Below are positions 1-7,500 of a stretch of 64,000 nt of DNA, in pieces (within the stretch, counting starts at the first letter, position 1; the number at the start of each line of letters is the position of its first letter). The notes below the pieces were generated by a model. The model saw only the letters and a program-made list of their open reading frames with translations, was not told the DNA's origin and made no database searches. The position numbers and the translations under genes are program-made. The stretch comes from Rubricoccus marinus (lineage in GTDB: Bacteria; Bacteroidota; Rhodothermia; Rhodothermales; Rubricoccaceae), in contig NZ_MQWB01000001.1 in NCBI RefSeq assembly GCF_002257665.1, positions 282,021-346,020 of the forward strand, in the 5' to 3' direction.

Positions 1-2
1 AC

Positions 3-30
3 GAGATCGCCGCGCTCCGCTCGCGATGAC
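3..30. repeat. Half of an interspersed hairpin repeat
   Basis: This 28-base stretch closely resembles the right arm of the hairpin at 5068-5145: both begin GAGATCGC and end CGCTCGCGATGAC. The other arm, if present, lies outside the window. Confidence 0.6.
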
Positions 31-49
31 ACCGATTGGAAAGAGAGGG

Positions 50-1078
50 CTAGGCATCGGGCGGGGCGGGCTGCTTCGTTTTCTTCTTGCGGACCGGCTT
101 GAGCTCGACGGTCGTGCCCTGGCAGGTGGGGCAGAAGTAGATGGGGCGCTTCTTCTCTTCGAGGTTGCCCTCGTCGTCCTCCCAGCGGCGCGTGACCTGC
201 TTTTTCTGGCGGACCGTGTCGCCGCAGACGAGGCAGTCGAGGTTGGTGCGGCGGAAGACCCAGTGCTTGAGGTTGTAGTCGTGCGCCTCGCCGTAGTGGA
301 GGTCCGGGTCGGCGCGCATGCGCTCGACGGCCTGGGGCGGAATCGTGCGGCCGCCGTGCGCGAAGGCGTAGGCGCAGATGGCCGGGATCTCGCGGTCGAG
401 GCAGGCCAGAGCCTCTGGCGTGAGGTCGCCGACAAACGTCCACGGGTCCAGGCGGCAGGCGTGGAGGATCTCGGCGCGGAGGTAGTTGCCGACGCCCGCG
501 AGGATGGTCTGATCGAGCAATGCCGCGCCGATGGTGCGGTCGTTGTGCGCGCCGGAGAAGAGGCGGTCGTGGAAGGCGTCCGTGTCGAAGGCCTGTGGCC
601 CCTCGTAGGGCAGCGTCTCGGGGCCGAGGTGGGCGGTCGGGCCGCCGTAGGGGCCGGACGTGGAGGCGTCCGCCTCGCCAGAGGCCCCGGGGTCTCCTTT
701 GCCGACGGCGAACTTGGGCGCGGTGGTGAGCACGGCCACGGCGTCCTCGACCTCGATGCGGGCGCGCTCGCGCTTGTCGCGCGTGACGGCCATCTCGTCG
801 TCGGGCGGGACCACGTTCCAGCGGCCCCACATCAGGAAGTGGCTCGCGAAGTAGAGCCCGCCCTCCACATCGCCCACGAGCCACTTGCCGTGGCTCCACA
901 CGCGCTCGATACGCCTGCCGACGAACAGGCCGCCCTCGGTCTCGGCGCCTTCGGGCTTGTGCGCGTCCAGCCACGCGCGCGCGGTCTTGATACGCGTCGA
1001 GAACGCGACGATCTCACGCCCAGCGAGGGCGCTGTTCAAGGCGTCCGCCGCACGGCGGACTTCGGGACCTTCGGGCAT
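50..1078 (-). CDS. nei: Fpg/Nei-family DNA glycosylase, endonuclease VIII-like
   Basis: Base-excision repair enzyme that removes oxidised bases and nicks the abasic site. The 342-residue protein starts MPEGPEVRRAAD, so the catalytic N-terminal proline (after Met removal) and adjacent glutamate are in place. The conserved lysine of the SHGKWL loop is near residue 65, and the helix-two-turn-helix signature GVGNYLRAEIL is at 195-205. A C-terminal zinc finger has cysteines at about 282, 285, 316 and 319, with a longer spacing than in E. coli Nei. The MPEGPE-IRRAAD start and the SHxxxxGRW stretch fit Nei better than Fpg (MutM). A low-complexity insert around 126-145 is partly encoded by the iterated 10-mer. 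It probably follows the phosphoesterase gene on the same strand, with a 135-bp gap holding motif palindromes. Confidence 0.9.
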   Translation of the reverse strand: MPEGPEVRRAADALNSALAGREIVAFSTRIKTARAWLDAHKPEGAETEGGLFVGRRIERVWSHGKWLVGDVEGGLYFASHFLMWGRWNVVPPDDEMAVTRDKRERARIEVEDAVAVLTTAPKFAVGKGDPGASGEADASTSGPYGGPTAHLGPETLPYEGPQAFDTDAFHDRLFSGAHNDRTIGAALLDQTILAGVGNYLRAEILHACRLDPWTFVGDLTPEALACLDREIPAICAYAFAHGGRTIPPQAVERMRADPDLHYGEAHDYNLKHWVFRRTNLDCLVCGDTVRQKKQVTRRWEDDEGNLEEKKRPIYFCPTCQGTTVELKPVRKKKTKQPAPPDA

Positions 1079-1090
1079 GGCAGAGAGGCG

Positions 1091-1108
1091 GCCTCTGGCG
1101 CCAGAGGC
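1091..1108. repeat. Motif palindrome type A
   Basis: Perfect 18-base palindrome of two 10-mers just upstream of nei. It is followed by a single copy at 1156-1165 and a type B palindrome at 1185-1202. Confidence 0.9.
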
Positions 1109-1184
1109 TCCGGGGAGGAGCGGCGCAGAAGCGGGAGAGAGGACCCGTCCTACGGCGCCAGAGGCGCGCGGGGTCCGGGCGTCT

Positions 1185-1202
1185 CGCCAGAGGCCTCTGG
1201 CG
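1185..1202. repeat. Motif palindrome type B
   Basis: Perfect 18-base palindrome centred on AGGCCT, 12 bp past the stop of the phosphoesterase gene (minus strand). Confidence 0.9.
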
Positions 1203-1213
1203 TGACGTGTCTG

Positions 1214-1966
1214 CTAGGCCGCCTGCGAGGCCTGCAACTGCTCAAGCATCGCGAGGGCCTGATCGGCAGAGGGCACGCGCTCCACGTTGTTCTGCGCGAG
1301 CGACGCCGCGTGCGGGTACTCCGAGGCGCGGATCCGCTCGGCCGCGGCGGCGAGGTCGTAGTCGGTGTGGCGGAAGGCGATGCCCTCTGGCCCGAGCACG
1401 AGCCAGTCGGCGCCGGTCTGGCCGAACGGCATCCCGACGCTCCCGGCGTTGATGACGCGCCGCCCCGCGATGCGCCGGTCGAACGGGAGGTGCGTGTGCC
1501 CGCACACCACGGTCGGGCAGTCCACGCCCACGAAGGCGGGCGCGATGGCGGCCTCTGGCGTCCGCGAGGTGAACACGCGCGAGTCGCTCTCTGGCGTGGC
1601 GTGGCAGAACAACACGCGGCCCGGACTCTCGATCTCCACCGCCAGAGGCCACGAGGTGATCCACCGGAGGTCGTCAGGGGAGAGCGTCTCGGCGAGCCAT
1701 CGCGCTTCCCCGTCGGCCCGCTCGGAGAACCCGCCCGGCGGCTGTCCCGCAGCGGCCCGCAGCGTCTCCGATTCTGCGTTGCCCCGGATGAAGAGCGTCG
1801 GGACGGGCAGCGCGCGGAGGGCGCGGAGCGACGCCGCCGGAAACGGCCCCGCGATCACGTCGCCCCCGACGATCACGCGCTCGATGCCCTCCGCCTGCAC
1901 GTCGGCGAGCACCGCTTCCAGAGCGGGCAAGTTGCCGTGGATGTCGTACAGGGCGGCGGTGCGCAT
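1214..1966 (-). CDS. Calcineurin-like metallophosphoesterase (YfcE/MJ0936-type)
   Basis: Predicted phosphodiesterase of 250 residues with two catalytic metals. The metal-binding series is visible: DIHGN at residues 8-12, GGD near 34-36, GN near 62, a CH pair in FCHATPES and GHTH near 162-165. This order is typical of the small YfcE-like phosphoesterases. The frame opens further upstream, but the extra residues are encoded by the motif palindrome at 1974-1991. I therefore start at the MRTAALYDIHGN methionine, which fits the family N-terminus. The substrate cannot be told from sequence. Upstream (2034) is a divergent gene. Confidence 0.85.
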   Translation of the reverse strand: MRTAALYDIHGNLPALEAVLADVQAEGIERVIVGGDVIAGPFPAASLRALRALPVPTLFIRGNAESETLRAAAGQPPGGFSERADGEARWLAETLSPDDLRWITSWPLAVEIESPGRVLFCHATPESDSRVFTSRTPEAAIAPAFVGVDCPTVVCGHTHLPFDRRIAGRRVINAGSVGMPFGQTGADWLVLGPEGIAFRHTDYDLAAAAERIRASEYPHAASLAQNNVERVPSADQALAMLEQLQASQAA

Positions 1967-1973
1967 GGGCGGG

Positions 1974-1991
1974 GCCTCTGGCGCCAGAGGC
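1974..1991. repeat. Motif palindrome type A
   Basis: Perfect 18-base palindrome 7 bp upstream of the phosphoesterase start, between two divergent genes. Confidence 0.9.
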
Positions 1992-2033
1992 AACGGGCGG
2001 AGTAGTTAGCCACCGAGCCTACACCGCGCGCGC

Positions 2034-2474
2034 GTGAGAGATTCTGGACTGGACGTGAGATTCGGAACCCCTGAGCACGGCTGGCTCGATGTCGAGGTGA
2101 GCACGCCCGACTGGAGCGTTTCGAGAAGCGTCTCCGACGTTCCCTGCGATTCCCTCGCGCATCTCGTGGAGGCGCTCCTTCTCCTCGCATCCGGGGGGCA
2201 GAGCGTGCGCGTTGAGTGGTCCCTGGAGCCCGCGTACTGGCACTGGTCGTTTGAGGTGGAAGGGCACGAGGTGCTCGTCGCCGTGAGCGACCCGAGCGGA
2301 CAGAGTGGACCCGCGCGGCTGCCCCTCGGCCCCACGCTCCGCGTGTTCTGCCGGAGCCTGCTCCGCTTGCGCTCCGATCCGGCCTGGAGCCGTGAGGACG
2401 CGAGCCTCACGTGGAGTTGGCCGTTCCCCAGCGACGGGCTCGATCGGTTGCGGGAGGCGGTGCTCGCCACGTAG
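2034..2474 (+). CDS. Hypothetical protein, 146 aa
   Basis: I do not recognise this protein. It starts at GTG, is acidic, has no signal peptide or membrane segment, and is rich in Trp/Ser with a plausible beta-strand pattern. The middle reads VRVEWSLEPAYWHWSFEVEG. It is a small soluble protein of the kind often annotated as a domain of unknown function. The stop is followed 1 bp later by a type B motif palindrome. The coding frame itself holds no motif copy. An earlier in-frame start was not found. Confidence 0.6.
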   Translation: MRDSGLDVRFGTPEHGWLDVEVSTPDWSVSRSVSDVPCDSLAHLVEALLLLASGGQSVRVEWSLEPAYWHWSFEVEGHEVLVAVSDPSGQSGPARLPLGPTLRVFCRSLLRLRSDPAWSREDASLTWSWPFPSDGLDRLREAVLAT

Positions 2475-2475
2475 G

Positions 2476-2493
2476 CGCCAGAGGCCTCTGGCG
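2476..2493. repeat. Motif palindrome type B at gene end
   Basis: Perfect 18-base palindrome beginning 1 bp after the stop codon of the gene at 2034-2474. Confidence 0.9.
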
Positions 2494-2609
2494 CTAGGGG
2501 CGTCGTATGAACGGGCAGCCTCGCGCTAACGAGCCGTCAACGTCGCCGTGACGGGGCTGATCACCGCCGCGCTTCTAGCGACGCTGGGAGTCTATCGGTG
2601 TCGCTCTAA

Positions 2610-2625
2610 CCTCTGGCGCCAGAGG
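2610..2625. repeat. Motif palindrome type A (16 bp)
   Basis: CCTCTGGCGCCAGAGG, located about 90 bp before the start of the AT-richer gene at 2716. Confidence 0.85.
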
Positions 2626-2715
2626 CGGGAGGGGCTCTAGATTTAGCGACAGGTGTTTCTGCGTAGAGAGGCTCGATGCCGCCAAATACCTGTTAGGCGA
2701 CCTTTCCCCAATCCG

Positions 2716-3408
2716 ATGCACGGTAAGTCTCTGGACGATATTGCGAACATGACGGACGCTGAGTTGGAAAGGCTCAATGCCCAAACGCTTTTCGTCGTCA
2801 ATGGGTTGCCTAGCTGCTGGCTCAATCATGCTGACGAGTTGCGGGATGCGGCTGAGGTTTTGTGGAACGACAAGAGCAACGGACTGCGCGTTGAGGACGA
2901 ACCAGTTGTAGAGATTGAAGAGGTACGAGATGGAAACCTGATATCTGAGGTGCCGAAGGTCAGGCGTGAGGTTTCTAAGTTTTACGCCGTGTCTCGGCCC
3001 TATTTATTGCTTGCGGGTTTCGCGATTGAGAATCTGACCAAGGGCATCTTGGTAGCGGAGGATCCCAAACTGATCTCCGACGGAGTTTTGGGGTCTGAGA
3101 TCAAGACTAACAATCTCATCCACCTGCTTGATAAGATTGATTCAGTGGAGGCTAGCGAGTCCGAGAGGAATTTTTGCTCCGTCGCTAGCAGCGCCCTCCC
3201 GTATTGGGGCCGCTACCCCATACCGCTCCATCATGGTGGCGTTATGCCTGAGGTAGGTATGGATGCCACCATGCGAGAGGCTTACCTCTCGCTCCATGAC
3301 CGTCTCGGTCTGACCTTGTACAGTCGGGTCAAAAATGGGTGGGACTCGGGCATCGGTGCACGGACGGTGAGCCTCTATTCGAGAAGGTATGAGGACATGA
3401 TGCCCTAA
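2716..3408 (+). CDS. Hypothetical protein with HEPN-like helical signature
   Basis: A 230-residue soluble, mostly helical protein. The stretch PYLLLAGFAIENLTKGILVA (about residues 95-114) resembles the helix of HEPN-type and related proteins, which often sit in defence or toxin-antitoxin loci. I see no clear RxxxxH nuclease motif, so function stays open. The base composition is visibly lower in GC than its neighbours. It uses codons such as TTT, ATT and TTG freely, and the iterated 10-mer is absent between 2626 and 3486. That fits recent horizontal gain. I prefer the ATG at 2716; a GTG at 2653 would add 21 basic residues of no clear origin. Confidence 0.7.
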   Translation: MHGKSLDDIANMTDAELERLNAQTLFVVNGLPSCWLNHADELRDAAEVLWNDKSNGLRVEDEPVVEIEEVRDGNLISEVPKVRREVSKFYAVSRPYLLLAGFAIENLTKGILVAEDPKLISDGVLGSEIKTNNLIHLLDKIDSVEASESERNFCSVASSALPYWGRYPIPLHHGGVMPEVGMDATMREAYLSLHDRLGLTLYSRVKNGWDSGIGARTVSLYSRRYEDMMP

Positions 3409-3482
3409 TGACGCGACGGCCCCCAAAGCAGCCGCCAAAGGCCACCAGCGGATACCGTCCGCAGTCGGCCTAGCGCTCCCCA

Positions 3483-3505
3483 CCAGAGGCCTCTGGCGCC
3501 AGAGT
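3483..3505. repeat. Triple motif array at the end of the esterase gene
   Basis: Three abutting copies in alternating orientation touch the stop codon of the minus-strand esterase. Confidence 0.85.
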
Positions 3506-4207
3506 CTACCGCTCGCTCCGGCGGTGCGAGAGCAGCCACGCGTACACCTCCGGGTTGGCGTAGGTCTCCGTCCACGCGTCGTGCCCGGCGTCCGGGTAGA
3601 CGGTAAAGCGCACGTCGCCGCCAGAGGCCCGCAGGCGGCTCACCATGGCGGTGGACTGGCTGATGGGCACTACGGAGTCGAGCGCGCCGTGGACGTTCCA
3701 GACCGGCACCTCGCGCGCCGCGCCGATGCCGATGGGGTTGCCGCCGCCGCAGACGATCAGCGCCGCCGCGATGCGCTCCGGGAGTCGCTCGATGGCCTCC
3801 CACGCGCCGTAGCCGCCCATGCTGAGGCCCGTCACGTACACCCGGTCCGCGTCGATGCGGTAGGCCTCTTGCGCCGCGTCCATCGCTGCGGCCACGCGCC
3901 CCATGGTCCAGCGCCCGCCCTCGGGCACCTGCGGCGCGGCGATCACGAACGGGAGGTCGCGCCCCTCGCGGCGCTCCTTCAGCGGCCCATGCACGCCGAC
4001 CGCCGCGAGGCTGTCGCCCCGCTCGCCCGCGCCGTGTAAAAACACGAGGAGCGGCCACCGGCGCTCCGCGTCGGCCTCGTAGCCCTCGGGGAGCGCGACG
4101 AGCATCTCGCCAGAGGCCGCGTCGGTCCAGCTGCCGCTGTACGGGAGAGAGGGTTGCGCTTCTGGCGCCAGAGGCAGGAGGAGCATGAGAAGTAGGAAGA
4201 GGCGCAT
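3506..4207 (-). CDS. Secreted alpha/beta-hydrolase esterase (PHB depolymerase/feruloyl esterase-like)
   Basis: Ester hydrolase of 233 residues with a signal peptide (MRLFLLLMLLLPLAPEAQ). The oxyanion-side HGAGERGD is near 58-65, the nucleophile Ser129 lies in GLSMGG, and Asp177 (GALDSVVP) and His209 (DAGHDAW) complete the triad. The arrangement matches small secreted esterases of the LpqC/feruloyl-esterase and phospholipase-carboxylesterase groups. The end of the signal peptide (PLAPEA) is encoded by motif copies. The open frame extends 30 codons upstream into the MerR operator region, so I start at MRLF. It is divergent from the MerR/TipAS regulator, which might control it. Confidence 0.85.
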   Translation of the reverse strand: MRLFLLLMLLLPLAPEAQPSLPYSGSWTDAASGEMLVALPEGYEADAERRWPLLVFLHGAGERGDSLAAVGVHGPLKERREGRDLPFVIAAPQVPEGGRWTMGRVAAAMDAAQEAYRIDADRVYVTGLSMGGYGAWEAIERLPERIAAALIVCGGGNPIGIGAAREVPVWNVHGALDSVVPISQSTAMVSRLRASGGDVRFTVYPDAGHDAWTETYANPEVYAWLLSHRRSER

Positions 4208-4246
4208 GGAGCCACGAGAAGGAGACGTGAAGCTAGCGGCTCGCGC

Positions 4247-4284
4247 TTGCGCCTCACGCGGCGTGAGGTGTGTACCCTCGCGCC
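4247..4284 (+). promoter_or_regulatory. MerR-type promoter and operator, likely leaderless
   Basis: A perfect inverted repeat CCTCACGC-G-GCGTGAGG spans 4252-4268. It sits between a -35-like TTGCGC (4247-4252) and a -10-like GTACCC (4272-4277), with a 19-bp spacer (20 bp if TACCCT is the -10). Overlong spacers with a central dyad are characteristic of MerR-family promoters. The ATG at 4285 lies where transcription should start, so the mRNA is probably leaderless. Autoregulation is inferred. Confidence 0.7.
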
Positions 4285-5031
4285 ATGACCGAGACACTCA
4301 CCGTCGGCCAACTGGCCGCCCGCACGGGGCTCACCGTCCGCGCCCTCCACCACTACGAAGAGGCCAGGCTTCTGGCGCCCTCGCGCACCGACGCCGGGCA
4401 CCGCCGCTACGGCGCGAGGGAGATCGAGCGCGTGCAGCAGATCTGCTCGCTCCGCGCCCTCGGGACGCCTCTGGCGGAGATCGGCGCCGCGCTCGACGCG
4501 CCCGACTTCGACCCGGTCGCCCTTCTGGAGCGCCAGCGCCAGAGGCTGACCGAGGAGGCGGCACAGATCGACGCGCTCCGCCAGAGGCTCGACGGCCTCG
4601 CGCGGCTCCTGCGCCAGCGGCAGGCCTCTGGCGCCCCGATCCCCACCGACACCTTCACCACCCTCATTCAGGCCATGGAGACCATCGAGACGCACTACAC
4701 CCCCGAGCAACTGCAACAACTCGCCGAGCGCCGCGAGGCGTTGGGCGAGGACACCATCCGCGAGGTCGAGGCCGAGTGGCCGCGCCTCTTCAGCGCCCTC
4801 GGCGCCGAGATGGACGCCGGGACCGATCCCACCGAGCCAGAGGCCCGCGCACTCATCAACCGCTGGGACGAGCTGGTGGCGATGTTCACCCACCACGACC
4901 CCGGCATCACCGAGTCGCTCGGCAACGTGTGGACGCACGAGGGCGAGAGCACGTCGCAGATGATGGGCCTGGACCCGGAGCGGATGCAGCGCCTCTTCGC
5001 CTACGCGCAGCAGGTCCGCGACGCGCGCTAG
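4285..5031 (+). CDS. MerR-family regulator with TipAS-like effector domain
   Basis: Transcription factor of 248 residues. An N-terminal MerR winged helix-turn-helix (TVGQLAARTGLTVRALHHYEEARLLAP, with GHRRYG following) leads into a dimerisation helix rich in Gln/Arg. The C-terminal half resembles the TipAS antibiotic/ligand-binding fold (ALGEDTIREVEAEWPRLF; the region ending in MFTHHDPGITESLGNVW). Such proteins activate promoters with overlong spacers when bound to a ligand. Several Arg-Gln-Arg triplets in the linker are read from the 10-mer. The stop TAG abuts a motif copy. The ligand is unknown. The divergent esterase is a candidate target. Confidence 0.88.
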   Translation: MTETLTVGQLAARTGLTVRALHHYEEARLLAPSRTDAGHRRYGAREIERVQQICSLRALGTPLAEIGAALDAPDFDPVALLERQRQRLTEEAAQIDALRQRLDGLARLLRQRQASGAPIPTDTFTTLIQAMETIETHYTPEQLQQLAERREALGEDTIREVEAEWPRLFSALGAEMDAGTDPTEPEARALINRWDELVAMFTHHDPGITESLGNVWTHEGESTSQMMGLDPERMQRLFAYAQQVRDAR

Positions 5032-5067
5032 CGCCAGAGGCTCAGGGCGCCCACAACCCTCACCAGT

Positions 5068-5145
5068 GTCATCGCGAGGAGCAACGCGACGCGGCGATCT
5101 AGCCGCTCAGCATCGCGAGATCGCTTCGCTGTCGCTCGCGATGAC
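5068..5145. repeat. Interspersed imperfect inverted repeat (REP-like)
   Basis: The left arm starts GTCATCGCGAGG and ends GGCGATCT. The right arm starts GAGATCGC and ends CTCGCGATGAC, and the two pair over most of their length. The right arm is repeated at 3-30. It is unrelated to the 10-mer family. Confidence 0.7.
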
Positions 5146-5263
5146 GAGTGGTTTGGAGGCAATGACGACCGGCCTGGGAAAAGCGTCCCCAGCCTGAAAG
5201 CCCGAGTTGGAGAGCCGTCGCATCCGCTCAGGATGGGAGCGCGGGCCTTCGAATTGAGACCCT

Positions 5264-5279
5264 CCTCTGGCGCCAGAGG
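5264..5279. repeat. Motif palindrome type A at gene end
   Basis: This 16-base palindrome is separated by one base from the TAA stop of the minus-strand lipoprotein gene at 5281. Confidence 0.85.
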
Positions 5280-5280
5280 C

Positions 5281-5676
5281 TTAGGCCCGCGTCAGGATGA
5301 TCGGCCCGCGGACGATGGTCGGCTGGGGGCAGTTGCTCCCGTTGACCTCAACATCGCCGTCGAGCGTCGCGCCAGAGGCCTGCACGTCGGTCGTGCCGTT
5401 GAGCACGAGGCAGCCGCCAGCGGCCTGAGCGGTCCACGTGAACCGGGTGCCGTCGAGGTCGCCGCGGAGCGTGGCCACGTCGGCGACGCCGTTGACGCTC
5501 GCCGTCCCGGTGACGACCGAGCCCGTCTGCTGGAGCACCAGCGTCGCCGTGGTGTTGGCGCCGAGGGTGACCGTCCCGGTCCAGGTGCCCGAGACCTGGG
5601 CGGGCTCAGGGGCGCTGGAGTCGCATCCCGAGAGGGCGAGAAAGAGGACGAGGGCGAGAGAAAGCGATGTGCGCAT
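5281..5676 (-). CDS. Small lipoprotein, hypothetical
   Basis: A 131-residue protein with a type II signal peptide: the hydrophobic stretch ends in the lipobox LSGC, with Cys18 as lipid anchor. The mature part is short, Thr/Gly/Val rich and strand-forming (VSGTWTGTVTLGANTTATLVLQQ). It resembles small beta-barrel or lipocalin-like lipoproteins common in Bacteroidota/Rhodothermota. Two other cysteines near 90 and 116 could form a disulphide. No partner is evident. It ends next to a motif palindrome. Confidence 0.7.
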   Translation of the reverse strand: MRTSLSLALVLFLALSGCDSSAPEPAQVSGTWTGTVTLGANTTATLVLQQTGSVVTGTASVNGVADVATLRGDLDGTRFTWTAQAAGGCLVLNGTTDVQASGATLDGDVEVNGSNCPQPTIVRGPIILTRA

Positions 5677-5751
5677 GGCAGCAGGGGAATGGGGTTCCTC
5701 TACTCACGCACGCTTCCGCGCCCACACCGATCATCCTCGAGGCCTCTGGCG

Positions 5752-6354
5752 CTACAGGTCTGGCGCGTAGCGCGCGGCCATCTCCTCCTGCGTCTCCTCG
5801 CGGTCGGCGCGGCCCGTCTGGTCGTTCAAGATCTGGCTCGTCGGCGGGAGCGCCTCGCGCGGGGTTTGCGCGTCGGCACGCCAGAGGCGGGAGCGCATCA
5901 GCGCCTTCGCGCAGTGGAGGTAGGCCTCCTCCACGGTGATCTCCAAAACTGCGCGAGGCAGGCGCCGCTCGCTGCTGAATGCGCCCAGCACCTCGGGCTC
6001 CACGCGGACGCGCGCGGAACCGTTGACGCGCAGCGTCTCGTCGACGCCCGGGATCAGGAAGAGGAGGCCCGCCCGGCCCGTCTCGGCGATGTTCGAGAAC
6101 GAGTCCAGGCGGTTGTTGCCGGGCGCGTCGGGCAGCCAGAGCGTGCGCTCGTCGTGCACGCGGACGAACCCCGGCGCGCCGCCGCGCGGGGACGCGTCCA
6201 GGCGGCCGCTGGCGTCGCCAGAGGCGAGGACGGCAAACGGCGCGAGCGCGAGAAAGCGTCGGCAGTGCGCGTCGAGGTGGTCGAGCGTTTTGTCCACGGC
6301 CCGCCCCGTCGGCTGGGGGTAGTGGTCGCGGAGGTCGGCGGCGGAGTCGATCAT
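5752..6354 (-). CDS. Pyridoxamine 5'-phosphate oxidase-family flavoprotein (MSMEG_1061-like)
   Basis: A 200-residue FMN-binding split-barrel protein. The block from PFAVLASGDASGRLDASPRGG through LWLPDAPGNNRLDSFSNI to GRAGLLFLIPGVDETLRVNGSA is characteristic of the FMN-dependent PPOX-type subgroup (MSMEG_1061/YddH-like). These are probably reductases or F420/FMN-dependent oxidoreductases of unknown substrate. The frame is open further upstream but overlaps the divergent reductase control region, so I start at MIDSAADL. The promoter is shared back-to-back with the gene at 6449. Confidence 0.85.
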   Translation of the reverse strand: MIDSAADLRDHYPQPTGRAVDKTLDHLDAHCRRFLALAPFAVLASGDASGRLDASPRGGAPGFVRVHDERTLWLPDAPGNNRLDSFSNIAETGRAGLLFLIPGVDETLRVNGSARVRVEPEVLGAFSSERRLPRAVLEITVEEAYLHCAKALMRSRLWRADAQTPREALPPTSQILNDQTGRADREETQEEMAARYAPDL

Positions 6355-6448
6355 GGGTCGCTCGGTAGACGCCGGAAGGGTACCGATGCGCGAGAGAACA
6401 ACGGGCGCCAGAGGCTCTCGCGTCCAGCCTCTGGCGCGATCTTGCGCC

Positions 6449-6967
6449 ATGCCCCGCGTCACCCTCTACGTCGCCCAGAGCCTCGACGGCTACATCGCCG
6501 ACGCCAGCGGCGGCGTCGGCTGGCTGCCGGAGCCGCCCGAGGGCGAGGACTTCGGCTACGGCGCCTTCTGGGACAGCGTGGACGCCCTCGCGATGGGCCG
6601 CGCCACCTACGACCAGATCCGCGCCTGGGACCAGTGGCTCTACGAGGGGCGCCCCACCGTCGTCTACTCCTCGCGCCCGCCCGACCCCCATCCGCCCGCC
6701 GGCGTCCGGTTCGCCTCTGGCGACCTCGCCGAAGGCCTTGCGCCGTTCGCGCCAGAGGCCCACGTCTGGCTCGTTGGCGGCGGCGACCTCGCGAGCCAGT
6801 TCCGCGACGCGGGCCTGCTCGATGCCGTGCACCTGTTCGTCGTGCCCGTTTTGCTCGGCTCCGGCGTGCGCCTCTGGCGCGAGGGCGCCGGGCCGACCGG
6901 GCTCCGCCTGGACTGGGCCGAGGCGCACGCGGGCGGAACGGAGATGCGCTACACCGTGGCGCGGTAG
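6449..6967 (+). CDS. Dihydrofolate reductase-family protein (RibD C-terminal-like)
   Basis: A 172-residue NADPH-dependent reductase of the YyaP/YwjB group, related to the RibD C-terminal domain. The N-terminal YVAQSLDGYIADASGGVGWL, the central AMGRATYDQIRAW and the C-terminal VWLVGGGDLASQF, FVVPVLLGSG and LWREG are the family blocks. True folate activity is not implied. The start is the ATG 13 bp after a motif copy; the longer upstream frame has no family similarity. It is divergent from the flavoprotein gene at 5752-6354. Confidence 0.87.
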   Translation: MPRVTLYVAQSLDGYIADASGGVGWLPEPPEGEDFGYGAFWDSVDALAMGRATYDQIRAWDQWLYEGRPTVVYSSRPPDPHPPAGVRFASGDLAEGLAPFAPEAHVWLVGGGDLASQFRDAGLLDAVHLFVVPVLLGSGVRLWREGAGPTGLRLDWAEAHAGGTEMRYTVAR

Positions 6968-6971
6968 CGGG

Positions 6972-7478
6972 CTACTCCAGCCAGGGCGCAGCGGTCGTGT
7001 CCTCGGCCCACCCGCCAGAGGGCCGGGGCGCGACCACGACCGTGGTGTCGTAGACCCAGAGCGACGAGCGGCGGCGCTCCAAGCGGATGCGCACGCGGCC
7101 GTCCGCCAGAGGCACGAGGTACTGGGCGCCAGAGGAATCGGTCCTGAGCGCGTCCACGAGGGGGACGAACCCCAGCGCGCGGTCCAAGTCGGTGACGCCC
7201 TCGATAGTGACCGAGCGCGTGAGCCACTCGCGGTCCTCCCGGGCGCCGTCGGGCCGGTCGTCGCGGTGGAGGAGGACCGAGAACGGCGCGGCGGTAAAGA
7301 AGTCGGCGTCCTGCGGGCGGAGCGTGGCCGAGACCCACGCGCCGCTCGCCTGCGTCACTAGGCTCCGTTTGGGGACCCACCGCATGTTGTTCGCGCCGAC
7401 GTTGAGGCGCACCCACGGGTCGTCCTGGCACCCGGCCAACGCGAGGGCGAACAGGAGGGCGTAGGCGGTCCGGTGCAT
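6972..7478 (-). CDS. Lipoprotein, hypothetical
   Basis: A 168-residue lipoprotein with a signal peptide ending in LALAGC (Cys17). The mature region is of unknown fold, with many Arg/Asp/Trp and no recognised domain. It converges with the reductase gene (4-bp gap) and lies 22 bp downstream of the gene at 7501, so it may be cotranscribed with it. I do not recognise the family. Confidence 0.65.
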   Translation of the reverse strand: MHRTAYALLFALALAGCQDDPWVRLNVGANNMRWVPKRSLVTQASGAWVSATLRPQDADFFTAAPFSVLLHRDDRPDGAREDREWLTRSVTIEGVTDLDRALGFVPLVDALRTDSSGAQYLVPLADGRVRIRLERRRSSLWVYDTTVVVAPRPSGGWAEDTTAAPWLE

Positions 7479-7500
7479 GGGCGCGCAACCTACCCCACCG

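Noticed and set aside
2603-2697. Possible integron attC site (CTCTAAC ... GTTAGGC) before the AT-rich gene
   Set aside because: GTTAGGC fits the GTTRRRY core, but the other end does not match RYYYAAC and the inner boxes do not pair well. No second site follows the gene and no integrase is present.
5233-7053. 606-codon plus-strand frame
   Set aside because: Overlaps three better-supported genes in antisense or other frames and has no protein-like composition.
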